Program-made: the position numbers and the translations under genes
Notes under the pieces: generated by a model
What the model saw: only the letters and a program-made list of their open reading frames with translations
Told to the model about the DNA's origin: nothing
The model's database searches: none
Shown here: in pieces, positions 1 to 8,061 of the stretch
Layout of the letters: each line of letters begins with the position of its first letter
Position numbering within the stretch: the first letter of the stretch is position 1
DNA from: Planctomycetales bacterium
GTDB lineage: Bacteria; Planctomycetota; Planctomycetia; Pirellulales; Pirellulaceae
Assembly (NCBI GenBank): GCA_020426845.1
Contig: JAGQPF010000345.1
Location: forward strand, 1 to 44,642
DNA length: 44,642 nt
Reading direction: 5' to 3'

Positions 1-2559
1 AGGAGTTCGAGCCAGGCGCAGCGTGTCACGCGGCCGAATGCGGTGGAGTCGCTTCCACAGGCACAGACCGCTGTGGAGGCCAACCCGACGACAATGCCCA
101 TCTGGCGATCGTCTCGAGATGAGAGTCGGTCCATGCCGACGGCCTTTCGCGCGGACGACCATCGCTCGGTCGAATTGCGCGCCAATTCCACTTCCGTTGC
201 CGGCCCGGCCGTCTCCCCGACGCTCGTGGCGATGACGGCGACAACGGCGATGGCACCGTCCGGACCCAACGCCAGCGATGCGCTCGAGGAGGAACAACTC
301 GAGGATCTATTAATCGAGGAACAACTCGAGGAGGATTCGCTTGCGGAGTTGGGAACCACCGGTGTCGAGGCGCTAGCTTCCGTTGATCCTGTCGAGCAGT
401 CCACGAGCGTGGCTGAAATTGGCGACGCCGCCGGAGTCTCGAACGACGCTGCGGAGACCGTCGTGGTGGCCGATGAGGCGCATGCGGTCGGCAGCGCCCC
501 CGCGGCGCCGGTGGCCGTGGCGGCAAACGGCCCCGTGGCGCCGCTGGCGAACGCCGCAGCGCCGTCTGTCGCGGGAGAGTTCCGGATTGTCGAATCTCGC
601 CATCCGCAGTGGGCGGCCGCTGCGCCGAGCGATCTACAAAAAGCATTGTTGAAGTTGCAGCAAGGCGAGGTGACGGTGGCATGTCCCAAAGGGCACGCCA
701 CGATCGTGAACGAAACGACGGTCGTGTTCGACGTCGATCGCATTACCTTGACGACGGGCCTGCTTCGTCTACGAGCAGACCGCCCTTGGATTGTTGACAC
801 GCCGTTCGGCACCACGGTCGTGCAGCCTGCCGACACGCAGCGAATCGCCATGGTCAGCTCCAGCGTCGACGGCCTGTTCGTTGCTCTGGAGTCCGGGACG
901 GCGGTGATTACAAGCCCCGATGGCGCTACGCAGACGCTGCAGGCTCCGGGGCGCCGATTGTTAACCTCAACCGGCAAGGTGTTTGGGTGGCACGTTTCCG
1001 TGGATTGGGACGCCGAGCAGATCCAACTGACGGTCAACGGTGAAACCTCCTCGCTGCTGGCGACGGAGCCGGGGAGCCAACGGCAGCTTGCCAGGCAACT
1101 CGCCAAAGGGTTCAACCGAATGGATCAACAGCTGCGCACGACTGCCGCACAGGCTCCTGTCCTCGCGGCCTCACCGGTCGATGGCGCATTCCGCGGGATG
1201 GTGCGATTCAACGACCGTGTCGCCACCTACGCCTCGCTCGAGCAATTGCCGCTCGCGCGCGAGACGCTCCATGAGCAGTTAACGGCATTTCGGGAGCGTC
1301 GCGCCGATCCTGGCGCGCGGGGCACCATGGTTCAGGGTGACAAGGCGCATCCGCTCGCCCCGGCAAGTGTGGAGCGACGATTGACCGATGCGGCCAACCG
1401 ATGGTTGATCGGCAATGAAGACGCCGCTGTGGCGCCTCGGATGCAGCGGGCCAATGAGTTAGAGCTGATGCAGTTACTGATGCAAGCTCCGGAGATCGAA
1501 ATCTACCGCGACTTGCGAGAGTCGGCGAAGATGACTCACCAGCTTAAGCTCATGTCGAACTTGGACCGGGTGTCGACGCCTCCACGTCGCGAGCCCGTGT
1601 TCGAAATCCTGCCCCAGCGGCCCGATTTGCAGGGGCTGCCGTTTTTGCGTGGCGAAAGCTGTCTGTTGCCAATGGATGAACGCAACTGGACGGCCAACCT
1701 GTCGAGAATCTCGCGATCGATGGGGGGCGGCTTCCTGGCGATGTCGATGTTTGGCGGCGCACTACCGGCGCAGGTGCCTGGCATGGTGCAGATTCTGCAG
1801 GCCAAGGGACGCAATGAACGGCTCGCCTTGAATCAAATGCTAACGAGCGTCGGCACTCCCCGCGCCATCGAGCAACTGGCGCGCCGCGCGATCTTCGATC
1901 TGTCCCCTGAGGCTCGTAGCTCCGCAATCCACGGACTGCGATCCTCGGCGCCTGTGGCGCGAGCGACGCTGTTGGCCGGGCTGCGCTACCCGTGGGCGCC
2001 CGCGTCCATGCACGCCGCCGAAGCGCTGGTGCGTCTCAAGGACCACGATGCCGTGCCGGATCTGGTGGCGATGCTGGACGAGAAAACGCCCGTGTTGTCG
2101 CAACAAGCCAACGGCCAGTGGGTCAAACACGAGCTGGTGCGGATCAATCACATGAAGAACTGCATGCTCTGCCATGCGCCGTCCACGTCGCGCAGCGACC
2201 TGATGCGGGGCCGCGTGCCTGAGCCCGACCTGCCCGTGTCATCGGCGGACCCGGTTCCCGTGTACTACGGCAACCATAACAGCTCCGGCCCGTTTGTCCG
2301 CGCCGACATTACCTACCTGCGTCAGGATTTCTCCGCAACCACGCACGACCGCACCGTGCGTCCCTGGCCGGCAGAGCAGCGTTTCGACTTTCTCGTTCGC
2401 ACTCGGCCGCTTTCGGCTGGGGAAGCCCGGGCGATGAGCCAAACGGGGGGCCTGAACGACTACCCTCAACGGCATGCCGTGCTGTTCGCCTTGCGCGAGC
2501 TTACCGGCAAGGACTTGGGCATCCACGCCGACGCCTGGCGCGCCGGTTTGAAGCCTTAG
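1..2559 (+). CDS. FecR-like / HEAT-repeat / c-type heme exported protein (5' truncated by window)
   Basis: The reading frame is open from base 1, so the true start and any signal peptide lie upstream; 852 residues are visible. The first ~200 residues are low complexity and acidic, with a doubled EEQLE motif. About residues 215-325 read like a FecR-type beta domain: a rising strand series with the pattern TPFGTTVVQP, then VALESGTAVITSPDG and a closing GRRLLTSTGK. Residues ~610-690 contain alpha-helical HEAT-like repeats, ending VPDLVAMLDEK. A single c-heme attachment motif CMLCH lies at residues 721-725 (bases 2161-2175). A heme motif implies function outside the cytoplasm. The combination resembles large planctomycete exported proteins whose role is unknown. 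No operon partner is visible; a 676-base gap follows. The domain calls are inferred from pattern, and only the CxxCH motif is unambiguous. Confidence 0.7.
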   Translation, partial: RSSSQAQRVTRPNAVESLPQAQTAVEANPTTMPIWRSSRDESRSMPTAFRADDHRSVELRANSTSVAGPAVSPTLVAMTATTAMAPSGPNASDALEEEQLEDLLIEEQLEEDSLAELGTTGVEALASVDPVEQSTSVAEIGDAAGVSNDAAETVVVADEAHAVGSAPAAPVAVAANGPVAPLANAAAPSVAGEFRIVESRHPQWAAAAPSDLQKALLKLQQGEVTVACPKGHATIVNETTVVFDVDRITLTTGLLRLRADRPWIVDTPFGTTVVQPADTQRIAMVSSSVDGLFVALESGTAVITSPDGATQTLQAPGRRLLTSTGKVFGWHVSVDWDAEQIQLTVNGETSSLLATEPGSQRQLARQLAKGFNRMDQQLRTTAAQAPVLAASPVDGAFRGMVRFNDRVATYASLEQLPLARETLHEQLTAFRERRADPGARGTMVQGDKAHPLAPASVERRLTDAANRWLIGNEDAAVAPRMQRANELELMQLLMQAPEIEIYRDLRESAKMTHQLKLMSNLDRVSTPPRREPVFEILPQRPDLQGLPFLRGESCLLPMDERNWTANLSRISRSMGGGFLAMSMFGGALPAQVPGMVQILQAKGRNERLALNQMLTSVGTPRAIEQLARRAIFDLSPEARSSAIHGLRSSAPVARATLLAGLRYPWAPASMHAAEALVRLKDHDAVPDLVAMLDEKTPVLSQQANGQWVKHELVRINHMKNCMLCHAPSTSRSDLMRGRVPEPDLPVSSADPVPVYYGNHNSSGPFVRADITYLRQDFSATTHDRTVRPWPAEQRFDFLVRTRPLSAGEARAMSQTGGLNDYPQRHAVLFALRELTGKDLGIHADAWRAGLKP

Positions 2560-3235
2560 CGTTGTCGTGCAAGTTATGGCAAATAGCAAGGCATTCGCGT
2601 CTCCTTGTGAAGCTGGACGGGCTGTTCGTCCATGCATACCACTGGGAAGTTCGAATCGTGCGGTTCAAGACCGTAGGGCGGCCCTTCCGGGCCGCCTGAA
2701 GCGCATGGCACCAACCACAGCCAACGGGCTAACCGCTGCTGGCGGCCCGGAAGGGCCGCCCTACCAAGCCTTCGTTTTGGGGTTGGAGAGGCTGGCAGAC
2801 TGTGCCACGTTACTCACGCACGTCGCTGCCGGCACATCCAGGCTAGGACGGTGCGTTTGCCACGCCCACGAGAAGCTGGAACAGTTGAGCTCGTGTTTCT
2901 AGCGTGGCGTAGCCTACGTTTTCGATAGGCCAAATACCGGCCGCGCTGCTGCTTGCTTCTCTTGCCACTATTCGCTCGATTTTCGTGGAGGACGATCGTC
3001 CTCCAGTTCACCGATTCAGCTCATCCATTCGATGCCTGCCCATTCGGGGCGCGTTGTGCTGCAGTTCGCGGGAAGGTGGGGATTCGGAGTTCTGGCATCG
3101 TCGTGTCGATGCTGTCGCTCGCGCGGCGTATTGTACGGTCGACTGCTTGAGGTCTCCGTGGTGCGGCATGACCTGTCTCGTCACGCTGCCGCCTTTGCCG
3201 GCTATGCCGATTCTCCAGGCCATGAGAACGGGTCC
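2560..3235. other. 676-base gene-poor gap
   Basis: The gap separates the heme/HEAT gene from the response-regulator operon. Apart from the inverted repeat at 2673-2764 I see no convincing gene. Short open frames here lack ribosome binding sites and recognisable protein sequence. The stretch at 2765-2788 is similar to the reverse complement of about 4590-4613 (both read like aagcctt..tttggggttgga), which suggests a decayed dispersed repeat. The promoter of the operon starting at 3236 probably lies at the right-hand end, but no clear -35/-10 pair is visible. Confidence 0.5.
2673..2764. repeat. 92-bp inverted repeat with 24-bp perfect arms
   Basis: The left arm (2673-2696) begins gtagggcggcccttccggg and the right arm (2741-2764) is its exact reverse complement, separated by 44 bases. 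Each arm is itself nearly palindromic around ggcccttccgggcc, so it could fold alone or as a long stem. It lies in intergenic DNA and encodes nothing. It looks like a REP-type or small non-autonomous inverted-repeat element. Confidence 0.85.
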
Positions 3236-4516
3236 ATGTGCGCGAAACCAAGAGTGTTGTTCGTCGATGACGAGCCTTACGTGTTGTCGGGCCTGCGGCG
3301 CATGCTGCGAGACCAGCGCCGGGTTTGGGAAATGGACTTCGTCAACTGCGGCATTGCCGCCTTGGAGAAGTTCGCGGAGCAGCCCTATGACGTGATCGTC
3401 ACGGACATGCGCATGCCGGGGATGGACGGAGCCGAGTTGCTTACCCACGTCGCTCGAGACTACCCGCAAACCGTGCGGCTCGTGCTCAGCGGCCAATCCA
3501 AGCAGGAGCGGATCTTCCGGGCCATCGGTCCCGCTCATCAGTTTCTCTCCAAACCCTGCGACGAGCAGATGCTGGTGCGGACGGTTGAGCGGGCGTGCGG
3601 CGTTTGTTCGCGTTTGCAGAACAAGTCGCTGCAGAAGATTGTCAGTCGAATTGGCGTGTTGCCCAGCCTTCCGCAGCTCTACCGGCGGCTGGTTGAGGAG
3701 CTCGAGTCGGCCGACGCCTCCGTCGACCGAGTGGGAGAGATTATTGAGAGCGACTTGGCCATGAGCGCCAAGGTCTTGCAACTCACGAACTCCTCCTTCT
3801 TCGGGCTTCCCCACCATGTGACATGTCCTCGTCACGCAGTCTCCATGCTGGGATTGAGCACCGTCCGCGCCTTGGGGCTGTCAGCCGGCGCCTTCGCACA
3901 GTTCGAGCCCTCCGCAGCGGGCTTCTCGCTGGAGGCGGCGGTGCAGCATGGCCTGGCCGTCGCCACCGCCGCGCGACGAATTGCCGAATCCGAAGGAACC
4001 GACTCCAATCTCGTGGACGACTCCTTTATTGCCGGACTGCTGCATGACATCGGCCAGCTCATTCTGGCCACGCATCTCAGCCGGACCTATGAGGAATGCC
4101 TGCAGCTTTCGCGGGCCGAGAAGCTGCCACTATGGAAGGCGGAGCTGGAGGTCGTGGGCACGACGCACGGCGAGATCGGCGCCCACCTGCTCGAGCTGTG
4201 GGGGCTGCCGACGCCAATCGTGGAGGCGGTTGCGTTGCACCACCGTCCGGGACAGGCCGTCGGCAGTCAATTCACCCCTCTCACCGCGGTCCATGTTGCC
4301 GACTGTTTGCAAAACGGCCACGCCAACAGCCATCCTCACGTGGTGATGGACGAGCAGTCCGTTGCCTCGACGGATCCCGGCGAGTTGTCACAAGCGGAGT
4401 TGGCTGATCACGATTTGGATCTCGCCTACTTGAGCATGCTCCACCTGGACCGTCGGCTGGAGAGTTGGCGGCAGCTCTCCAACCCACCGCCAATCACTTT
4501 CAACTTCACCGCCTAG
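3236..4516 (+). CDS. Response regulator with HDOD output domain
   Basis: The 426-residue protein starts with a receiver domain (about 1-125): acidic pocket D11-D12, phosphoacceptor D57 in VTDMRMPGMDG, and the conserved lysine in FLSKP. The rest (about 135-410) is an HDOD domain, beginning VLPSLPQLYRRL, with the IIESDLAMSAKVLQLTNS segment and a retained HD pair in FIAGLLHDIGQLIL, followed by EAVALHHRP. HDOD domains are HD-like and usually not catalytic; they act in signalling and cell-behaviour control. The ATG at 3236 is chosen because the receiver begins there; upstream in-frame codons to 3032 read as non-protein sequence. It is the first gene of a cluster with a lone receiver and a histidine kinase, which probably phosphorylates it. 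Confidence 0.93.
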   Translation: MCAKPRVLFVDDEPYVLSGLRRMLRDQRRVWEMDFVNCGIAALEKFAEQPYDVIVTDMRMPGMDGAELLTHVARDYPQTVRLVLSGQSKQERIFRAIGPAHQFLSKPCDEQMLVRTVERACGVCSRLQNKSLQKIVSRIGVLPSLPQLYRRLVEELESADASVDRVGEIIESDLAMSAKVLQLTNSSFFGLPHHVTCPRHAVSMLGLSTVRALGLSAGAFAQFEPSAAGFSLEAAVQHGLAVATAARRIAESEGTDSNLVDDSFIAGLLHDIGQLILATHLSRTYEECLQLSRAEKLPLWKAELEVVGTTHGEIGAHLLELWGLPTPIVEAVALHHRPGQAVGSQFTPLTAVHVADCLQNGHANSHPHVVMDEQSVASTDPGELSQAELADHDLDLAYLSMLHLDRRLESWRQLSNPPPITFNFTA

Positions 4517-4664
4517 TGCCCCGTCCACACTGAAACGTCGGGGGTGGCCGCCGCCCCAAGCTCGTGGCTCGCCACGACTTCGCGAGTTTTCCAACCCCAA
4601 ATCCAAGGCTTGACGGTCCACTGACTATTTGTTGAAAGATGACGCGTACTTTTCCGAGGAGCCG

Positions 4665-5051
4665 ATGATGCGCGTGCTATTGGTTGATGACAGCAAGTTT
4701 GTGGTGAAGTCGCTGCAAACAATTCTTGAGCAGCTGGGATTTGAGGTCGTGGGAATGGCGAGCGACGGGCACGAGGCGCTCGCCCAGTTCCAAGAGCATC
4801 ATCCCGACGTGACGTTGTTGGATGTGACGATGCCGAACATGGACGGCGTCGAATGCCTCTCGCGGATCAAGGAGCTCGACGCCGACGCCCCGGTTGTGAT
4901 GCTGTCGGCGATTCAGGACCCGGACACGATTGACAAGTGTCTCCAGCTGGGTGCTGCGAGCTTTCTCAAGAAGCCGATCAAGAAAACCTCACCCGCCGAC
5001 CTGAGCCGTTTGAGTTGCACGCTGGAAGAGGCGGCAGCCAAGGTAGTTTAA
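4665..5051 (+). CDS. CheY-like single-domain response regulator
   Basis: The 128-residue protein is a bare receiver: MMRVLLVDDSKF with acidic pair D8-D9, phosphoacceptor D53 in TLLDVTMPNMDG, the switch residue in VVMLSA, and the lysine in SFLKKPIKK. No output domain follows. The ATG at 4665 follows a gagga ribosome binding site (4656-4660) at good spacing; the next ATG at 4668 is equally possible. The gene stops 3 bases before the CheX-kinase gene, so the two are probably translated together. It probably carries phosphate from that kinase to another partner, or acts as a phosphate sink. The fold is certain; the pathway is inferred from neighbours. Confidence 0.93.
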   Translation: MMRVLLVDDSKFVVKSLQTILEQLGFEVVGMASDGHEALAQFQEHHPDVTLLDVTMPNMDGVECLSRIKELDADAPVVMLSAIQDPDTIDKCLQLGAASFLKKPIKKTSPADLSRLSCTLEEAAAKVV

Positions 5052-5054
5052 AGC

Positions 5055-6455
5055 ATGCCCCAGATCATCGAACAGACACAGACCTTCGCCAGGATTGCAG
5101 GACGCAATCTGGCCGATATGTTCGGCATTGAGCCGGAGGCAGTCAGCGAGGTGACGGAAACGCCGTCCGTCGTCACCTCCAAGTCGTTCATCGTCTCGAT
5201 TTACTACACAGGGACCGTCTATGGCGAGTATCTGCTCGCCATGGACGAGGAGACAGCCGCGCGTGTGATCGGCTTCGAGGACCCCATCTGCGACGAGAAT
5301 CGGGACGAGCTACGCGATGAAATCTGCGATGCGCTCTGTGAGCTGCTCAATACCGTGGTGGGGGAGTCGATCGTCCACTTGCAATCGTCCCATGCCAAGC
5401 TGACGGTCACTCCGCCTCGCAGTTTCTTCGGAGCTCTGCGGTATCCGAAGTTCCGCACCGGCCGCGCCACCTTGGAGACCTCCGCGGGGGCGATCGAGTG
5501 CCACTTTTGTCTCGACCTGATGCGGCTCGACCTGGCGACCAGTTACGCCGAGGCGATGAGCTCGCTGCTGGAGGTCAACGCCAAATTGAAGGAGGCGAAC
5601 CGACATCTCGCTGAGCAGCAAGCGCAGCTCGTTCATACCGAAAAGATGGCGTCCGTGGGCATCCTGGCCTCCGGCGTCGCTCACGAGATCAACACGCCCT
5701 TGTTCTTTGTGGACGCCAATCTTGGCTCGCTCGAAGACTATGTGCAAGTGATCGAGTCCACCTTGCGGCTTTATGAGCGACTTTGTGAGTCGTTGCAGGG
5801 CGTCGAGGGCCTTTGGACCGAGGAGCTGCGAAAGATTCAGGTCGAGAGCGAGGAGCAGGACATCGAGTTTGTCGTCGAGGACACTAAGCAACTGCTCCGC
5901 GAGTCCCAGCAAGGGATCGCTCGAATCAAGGACATCGTCCAGGGGTTGCGGGACTTTTCGCAGATTGACCGCAGCGGACTGGCCGACGTCGACCTGAATG
6001 TGCTTGCCGAGAACGCCTATGCGCTGCTGGCGGGGGAGCTGCCCGAGAATTGTCGCGTTGAGTGGCAGCTGGACAGCCGAATTCCCCGGGTCGTCTGCAA
6101 CGCCGCCGAGATTGGGCAAGTGGTGACGGGCGTGCTGCTGAATGCCGGACAGGCCTGTCGGCACTGCGACGCGGAGCGAGAGTTTTCCATTGCGATTCGC
6201 ACTGATGTGTCCGACGCGGCGGTCACCGTGACGATTGAAGACAACGGGCACGGGATCGCGCCGGAAAACTTGGATCGCGTCTTCGAGCCGTTCTTCACGA
6301 CTCGGGACGAGGGCGACGGCGCCGGCCTGGGGCTGTCGATTGCCTACGGAATCCTGCGGCGGCACCAGGGCTCCATTGGCATTTCCAGCCGGCAGGGCAG
6401 TGGCACCCGAGTCACGATTCGCTTGCCTCTGTCGCTGGAGACCGCTGCCGTCTGA
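5055..6455 (+). CDS. Histidine kinase with N-terminal CheX-like phosphatase domain
   Basis: This 466-residue protein has no membrane segment. Residues ~1-155 look like CheX: alternating strands (SFIVSIYYTGTVYGEYLLAM) and the helix DEICDALCELLNTVVGESI, which holds the E-x-x-N pattern (E96, N99) that CheC/CheX phosphatases use on CheY-P. A coiled coil (~165-195) leads to a HisKA-type box, SGVAHEINTPL, with the phospho-accepting H210. The ATPase domain has the N box (N363 in GVLLNAGQA), G1 box EDNGHGIAP (396-402), F box FEPFFTT and G2 box GAGLGLSIAYGI. It is thus a cytoplasmic kinase with a built-in candidate phosphatase, adjacent to two receiver proteins. The kinase half is certain; the CheX assignment is strong but made by eye. 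Confidence 0.9.
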   Translation: MPQIIEQTQTFARIAGRNLADMFGIEPEAVSEVTETPSVVTSKSFIVSIYYTGTVYGEYLLAMDEETAARVIGFEDPICDENRDELRDEICDALCELLNTVVGESIVHLQSSHAKLTVTPPRSFFGALRYPKFRTGRATLETSAGAIECHFCLDLMRLDLATSYAEAMSSLLEVNAKLKEANRHLAEQQAQLVHTEKMASVGILASGVAHEINTPLFFVDANLGSLEDYVQVIESTLRLYERLCESLQGVEGLWTEELRKIQVESEEQDIEFVVEDTKQLLRESQQGIARIKDIVQGLRDFSQIDRSGLADVDLNVLAENAYALLAGELPENCRVEWQLDSRIPRVVCNAAEIGQVVTGVLLNAGQACRHCDAEREFSIAIRTDVSDAAVTVTIEDNGHGIAPENLDRVFEPFFTTRDEGDGAGLGLSIAYGILRRHQGSIGISSRQGSGTRVTIRLPLSLETAAV

Positions 6456-6526
6456 CTCGGCTCGTTTGCTCTGCCCTCTTGCCGCACGCCGTGACAAGAA
6501 GATGTCACTCTAAAGTCGCTCCCGCG

Positions 6527-8014
6527 TCACTCGGGCGCGCCGCCGTGCCGGTCGTGTTTGCCGAGCTGATAGTAGGCGTCACTGAGGTATTGAATGCTGC
6601 CGCTCGACTCGTCGTAGAGCTCGATCGCCACGAGCAACGGGATAAACAGCCGGCTGAGTCGCGGGTCCATGCCGTCCGGCACTTCCTCGAGCAGAAGCAG
6701 GGATCCGGGCAGCTTGCCGGTCAACGCCTCGATCATGCGGCCATAGTGCTGGTCGTCGATTCGCCGGTCGCGCCGCATCCGCATCAGCAGCGACAATCCC
6801 CGCGAGACGCCGCCCAGCCGAGGGCCGCTCATGGTCGCCATCGCCAGCAGGCAGAGGCTCGTGAACTGGCGGGCGACCTCCAGCGACTGGCGAAATCCCC
6901 TGGTGAGCCCGCGCAGATCCGCTTGCTGGTTCAGCAGCGCGATCGCCAGCGCCGAGTCGCTGCACAGTTGCTCCTCGATCAATTCCGCAATCGCCGGATC
7001 CAGCTGCAGGCAACGCATCCGTTCGGTGAAGGCCCCCAGCGTCTTCGCATTCCCGGCGCCGTATCGCCGCAACAACTTGGCCCCGAGTCTCTGTGCCGTG
7101 ATCGTGCAAGGTGTTCCTCCCGGCACGGCGAACAGCTTGAGCAGGCGTCGCACGGACGCTTCGTCGGAAGCTTCGTTCAACAAGACTCGCAGGTCGTCGC
7201 TGATCCCCGCCTCCTCGGCAACGCGGCCCAGTGTCGTCATAATCTGAAATTGCGACCGCAGTGTGGGCAGCACTCCCAGCAAGTGGGACTCGAGCTCGGC
7301 CGCTTCGTCGTCATCGTGACAAGCGTGACAGAGCGCCAGCGAGGCGACCAGCCGCTGGGCCACCGCAAGCGGTCCGCCGGCGGCATGCAGCCGGCCGATC
7401 CACTCGACGTCCGCCAGTCTCGCGTATACGGTTGGCCGGTCGGACGCGGCGGCGACCAGCTCCGCAATCAGCTGCTTGCGACGCTGGTCCTTGAATCGCC
7501 AAGCGATGAACTCGACCCAGCCTCGCGCCGTCCCGTCTCCCTGGCCGGCCCGCTGACGAACAAAGCGGTGCAGCTGTCGAACCTCCGGCCAATCGAACTC
7601 CGTCTCCGAGGTTTCTTCCCGGGGCGACAGCGCCAGCAACATTCGCTGGCAGGGAAACCACTCCGCCGAGTGAAACTCCCGCGGCAGCGATTGATCACGG
7701 TCCTCCTGCGGATCGCCAAGTCCCGCTGGGTGCAGCAGCTCGAGCAATCGGATGGCGACCTGCGCATCGGCCTCCACCTCGCCCAGCGCGGATTCGACGA
7801 TTCCTTCATCCAGCTGGCTGGCGTGCTGGCGCATCTGCCCCGCGATGTCGACGCCTTCCTCCGCCATCAACTTGCCGAGATTCAGACTTAAGAGCCAGTT
7901 CAGTGATTCGAAGAGCCCAGTTTTCGCTCGCCGTTGCTTGAACGTCAGCTCGAGCTTGTTGTGGTGGTGCGCCAGCTGCAACTCGGCCGCCAGCGCGATC
8001 AGGGGCTCGTCCAT
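6527..8014 (-). CDS. Helical protein of unknown function
   Basis: I do not recognise this 495-residue protein. It is rich in Leu, Ala, Arg and Glu and reads as almost entirely alpha-helical, with no signal peptide or membrane segment, so it is probably cytoplasmic. The C-terminal third (from about LGAFTERMRCLQLDPAIAEL) resembles a helical repeat or scaffold. A CHACH pentapeptide mid-protein matches the c-heme pattern but there is no export signal, so it is likely chance. The ATG at 8014 (MDEPLIALAAELQLAH) begins the helical region; an upstream TTG at 8065 overlaps the stop of the preceding gene as TTGA and could be a translationally coupled start. It lies convergent to the CheX-kinase gene, 71 bases away, and downstream of the RidA-like gene on the same strand. 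Confidence 0.75.
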   Translation of the reverse strand: MDEPLIALAAELQLAHHHNKLELTFKQRRAKTGLFESLNWLLSLNLGKLMAEEGVDIAGQMRQHASQLDEGIVESALGEVEADAQVAIRLLELLHPAGLGDPQEDRDQSLPREFHSAEWFPCQRMLLALSPREETSETEFDWPEVRQLHRFVRQRAGQGDGTARGWVEFIAWRFKDQRRKQLIAELVAAASDRPTVYARLADVEWIGRLHAAGGPLAVAQRLVASLALCHACHDDDEAAELESHLLGVLPTLRSQFQIMTTLGRVAEEAGISDDLRVLLNEASDEASVRRLLKLFAVPGGTPCTITAQRLGAKLLRRYGAGNAKTLGAFTERMRCLQLDPAIAELIEEQLCSDSALAIALLNQQADLRGLTRGFRQSLEVARQFTSLCLLAMATMSGPRLGGVSRGLSLLMRMRRDRRIDDQHYGRMIEALTGKLPGSLLLLEEVPDGMDPRLSRLFIPLLVAIELYDESSGSIQYLSDAYYQLGKHDRHGGAPE

Positions 8015-8061
8015 CGTGGAGCGGATTTCCGGATTACAAACGGGTGAGGTCGGCGTGAACG

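Noticed and set aside
2645..2670. gttcgaatcgtgc, resembling a tRNA T-loop
   Set aside because: No acceptor, D or anticodon arms can be drawn around it, and the surrounding sequence does not fold as a cloverleaf.
5310..6497. Long minus-strand open frame opposite the CheX-kinase gene
   Set aside because: It mirrors the kinase codons and has no recognisable domain; the plus-strand protein has complete kinase motifs.
7300..7360. CHACH motif in the unknown helical protein, matching a c-heme attachment site
   Set aside because: The protein has no export signal and reads as cytoplasmic and helical, so a covalent heme is unlikely; the match is probably chance.
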